A program made the translations under genes and the position numbers. DNA of 64,000 nt, from assembly GCA_000469685.2 (NCBI GenBank), contig LS997562.1, positions 31,827,715 through 31,891,714 of the forward strand. Direction: 5' to 3'. The DNA comes from Haemonchus contortus (taxonomy: Eukaryota; Nematoda; Chromadorea; Rhabditida; Trichostrongylidae). A model generated the notes under the pieces. The model saw only the letters and a list, made by a program, of their open reading frames with translations, was not told where the DNA came from and made no database searches. Shown here piece after piece: positions 62,814-64,000 of the stretch (position 1 is its first letter; every line of letters starts with the position of its first letter).

Positions 62814-64000
62814 TTTTGAGGGAACAACGGATTGTTTTGTGAAAATACGTTTCAGTATAAGTTTGAGTTGCCTTGAATATGGGTTCAGTTGTCTACTTAG
62901 TTCATAGTTTTGAAAAGGTGCAACTCGTTTCTGATTGTCATCATTCTAATTTCTTATTTACTTCTGCTCTTCAAAAAGTTTTTTTTGAATATACCAGAAC
63001 TATAGCCACTTCAAACTCATCTTCTTTGCTTCCTGTCTGAAAAATAGACGTCCTGAGATTTCCCTCTTGTCATTCTAGACCCACAGACTAACACTCTTTG
63101 GAAAAGGTCATATGAGTTTTGTTATTTGTGAAATTGCTAAGGTGCCCTATCAATTTCTTGAAACAGTAGTGTATTCACTCCTTTTTTGGTGCTTTTCTTA
63201 ATCTCACAAATTGCGCAATATTCATGGAAGGCAACTTTGGGTCAATTATTTATGCTATAGGTAGGTATACCCTACGTGACGACTGCTTTTTGTTCTTCAG
63301 AAATGAGTGGTGGTCAGATTCACTCATTTCAAAGATTAGTTCCACCTCATCGATTTTTGGTTGGACTTAAAATGCTCAACCCATATTTTTGACTGGGGGC
63401 TCATTGGGAAAGACGAAATCTCACAGTGGTCATAATTTTACGTGGCCAACACTTTTGAAGAGGTATTCTGAAGTAAAAGGTTGCGAAAGTCTGGCACTGT
63501 GGCTTAAGCCGTCTAATGAACTCCTGGTACTGTGGGTTACCTTCGGTGCCTCGGTAATTTGAGAATACGCGAGATTAGCAGTTTTAGGAGTAGGATATTG
63601 GAATAGTTGAATTGAAAGATGACTGATAAAGGACCGTTCAAACGTAGGATAGGTTCTGGGAATTTTTTCTATACTACGTTTAGTAGACATCATATCCGTA
63701 GAGGAACTCATATTAACTGTAATAATATTAATTTATTGCCTTTGACTGGATATTGTGATTGTATAAGCATTTATGCGGTTCAGACATTGTGATGTTTCCA
63801 AGTTATAACGGCATTTCATCATTCCATTTGCCAGTACTTATAATGTCTATCTTAGCCTTAATATCTGTTGATTTTCGAGATCGTGCAAGCATAATCCTTA
63901 TTTATTAGGCCAGTCAGCAATCCTTTTCGATTTCTGTGATCCGAGCCCTTCTATTAATGTTTCCAGTATGTATAAGGACTTTTAGCATAATTCTATGTAG
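62814..64000. other. 3' flank of ANKFY1, no gene recognised
   Basis: AT-rich sequence. A 93-codon minus-strand frame (63430-63711) is Ser/Thr-rich but lacks domains and splice context. No clear AATAAA signal was seen close after the ANKFY1 stop. Confidence 0.45.

Noticed and set aside
1..64000. CRISPR array, prophage, bacterial operon or ribosomal RNA
   Set aside because: No regularly spaced repeats, no long uninterrupted gene clusters and no rRNA-like sequence were seen. Intron-rich genes show a eukaryotic chromosome.

Overview
ORGANISM. This is animal nuclear DNA, most likely from a nematode and probably a clade V (strongylid or hookworm-like) parasite. That placement is inference. Real genes are cut into many short exons. 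Most introns start GT and end in the nematode acceptor TTTTCAG or TTTCAG. The conserved proteins are metazoan (ATM kinase, ANKFY1/Rabankyrin-5, TK1-type thymidine kinase, an Sp-family zinc-finger factor). Intergenic DNA is full of decayed transposons. No bacterial operon, CRISPR array, rRNA or convincing tRNA was seen. LAYOUT. 1-23.6 kb is gene-poor. It holds one probable Pro/Thr-rich gene (about 3.6-5.1 kb), small inverted-repeat elements, a broken piggyBac transposase (9.55-11.16 kb, minus strand), a short rearranged BEL/Pao-like LTR element (11.18-13.65 kb), and a 289-bp GC-rich foldback element (19.04-19.33 kb). 23.7-27.5 kb (+) carries an Sp-family transcription factor with Sp box, buttonhead box and first C2H2 finger; the other two fingers were not found. 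28.85-32.65 kb (-) is a complete six-exon thymidine kinase. 36.4-53.3 kb (-) is an ATM orthologue of many exons; its kinase domain could be joined exon by exon with consistent phase. 54.3-62.8 kb (+) is a near-complete ANKFY1 gene (N-terminal helix, BTB, ankyrin repeats, FYVE finger). ATM and ANKFY1 are divergently arranged, with about 1.1 kb between their start codons. HOW THE GENES WORK. They are unrelated housekeeping or regulatory genes: DNA-damage signalling (ATM), thymidine salvage (TK), endosomal PI3P-dependent trafficking (ANKFY1) and transcription (Sp). MOST INTERESTING. Between the two LTRs of the BEL/Pao-like element lies an intronless, mutated piece of a host-type TBC (RabGAP) domain starting within a base or two of the 5' LTR. 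It is followed by integrase and then gag-like sequence, an order no intact element has. This looks like capture of a host transcript by a retroelement followed by decay. Exon coordinates were worked out by eye from splice signals, reading phase and remembered family sequences; no alignment was run.
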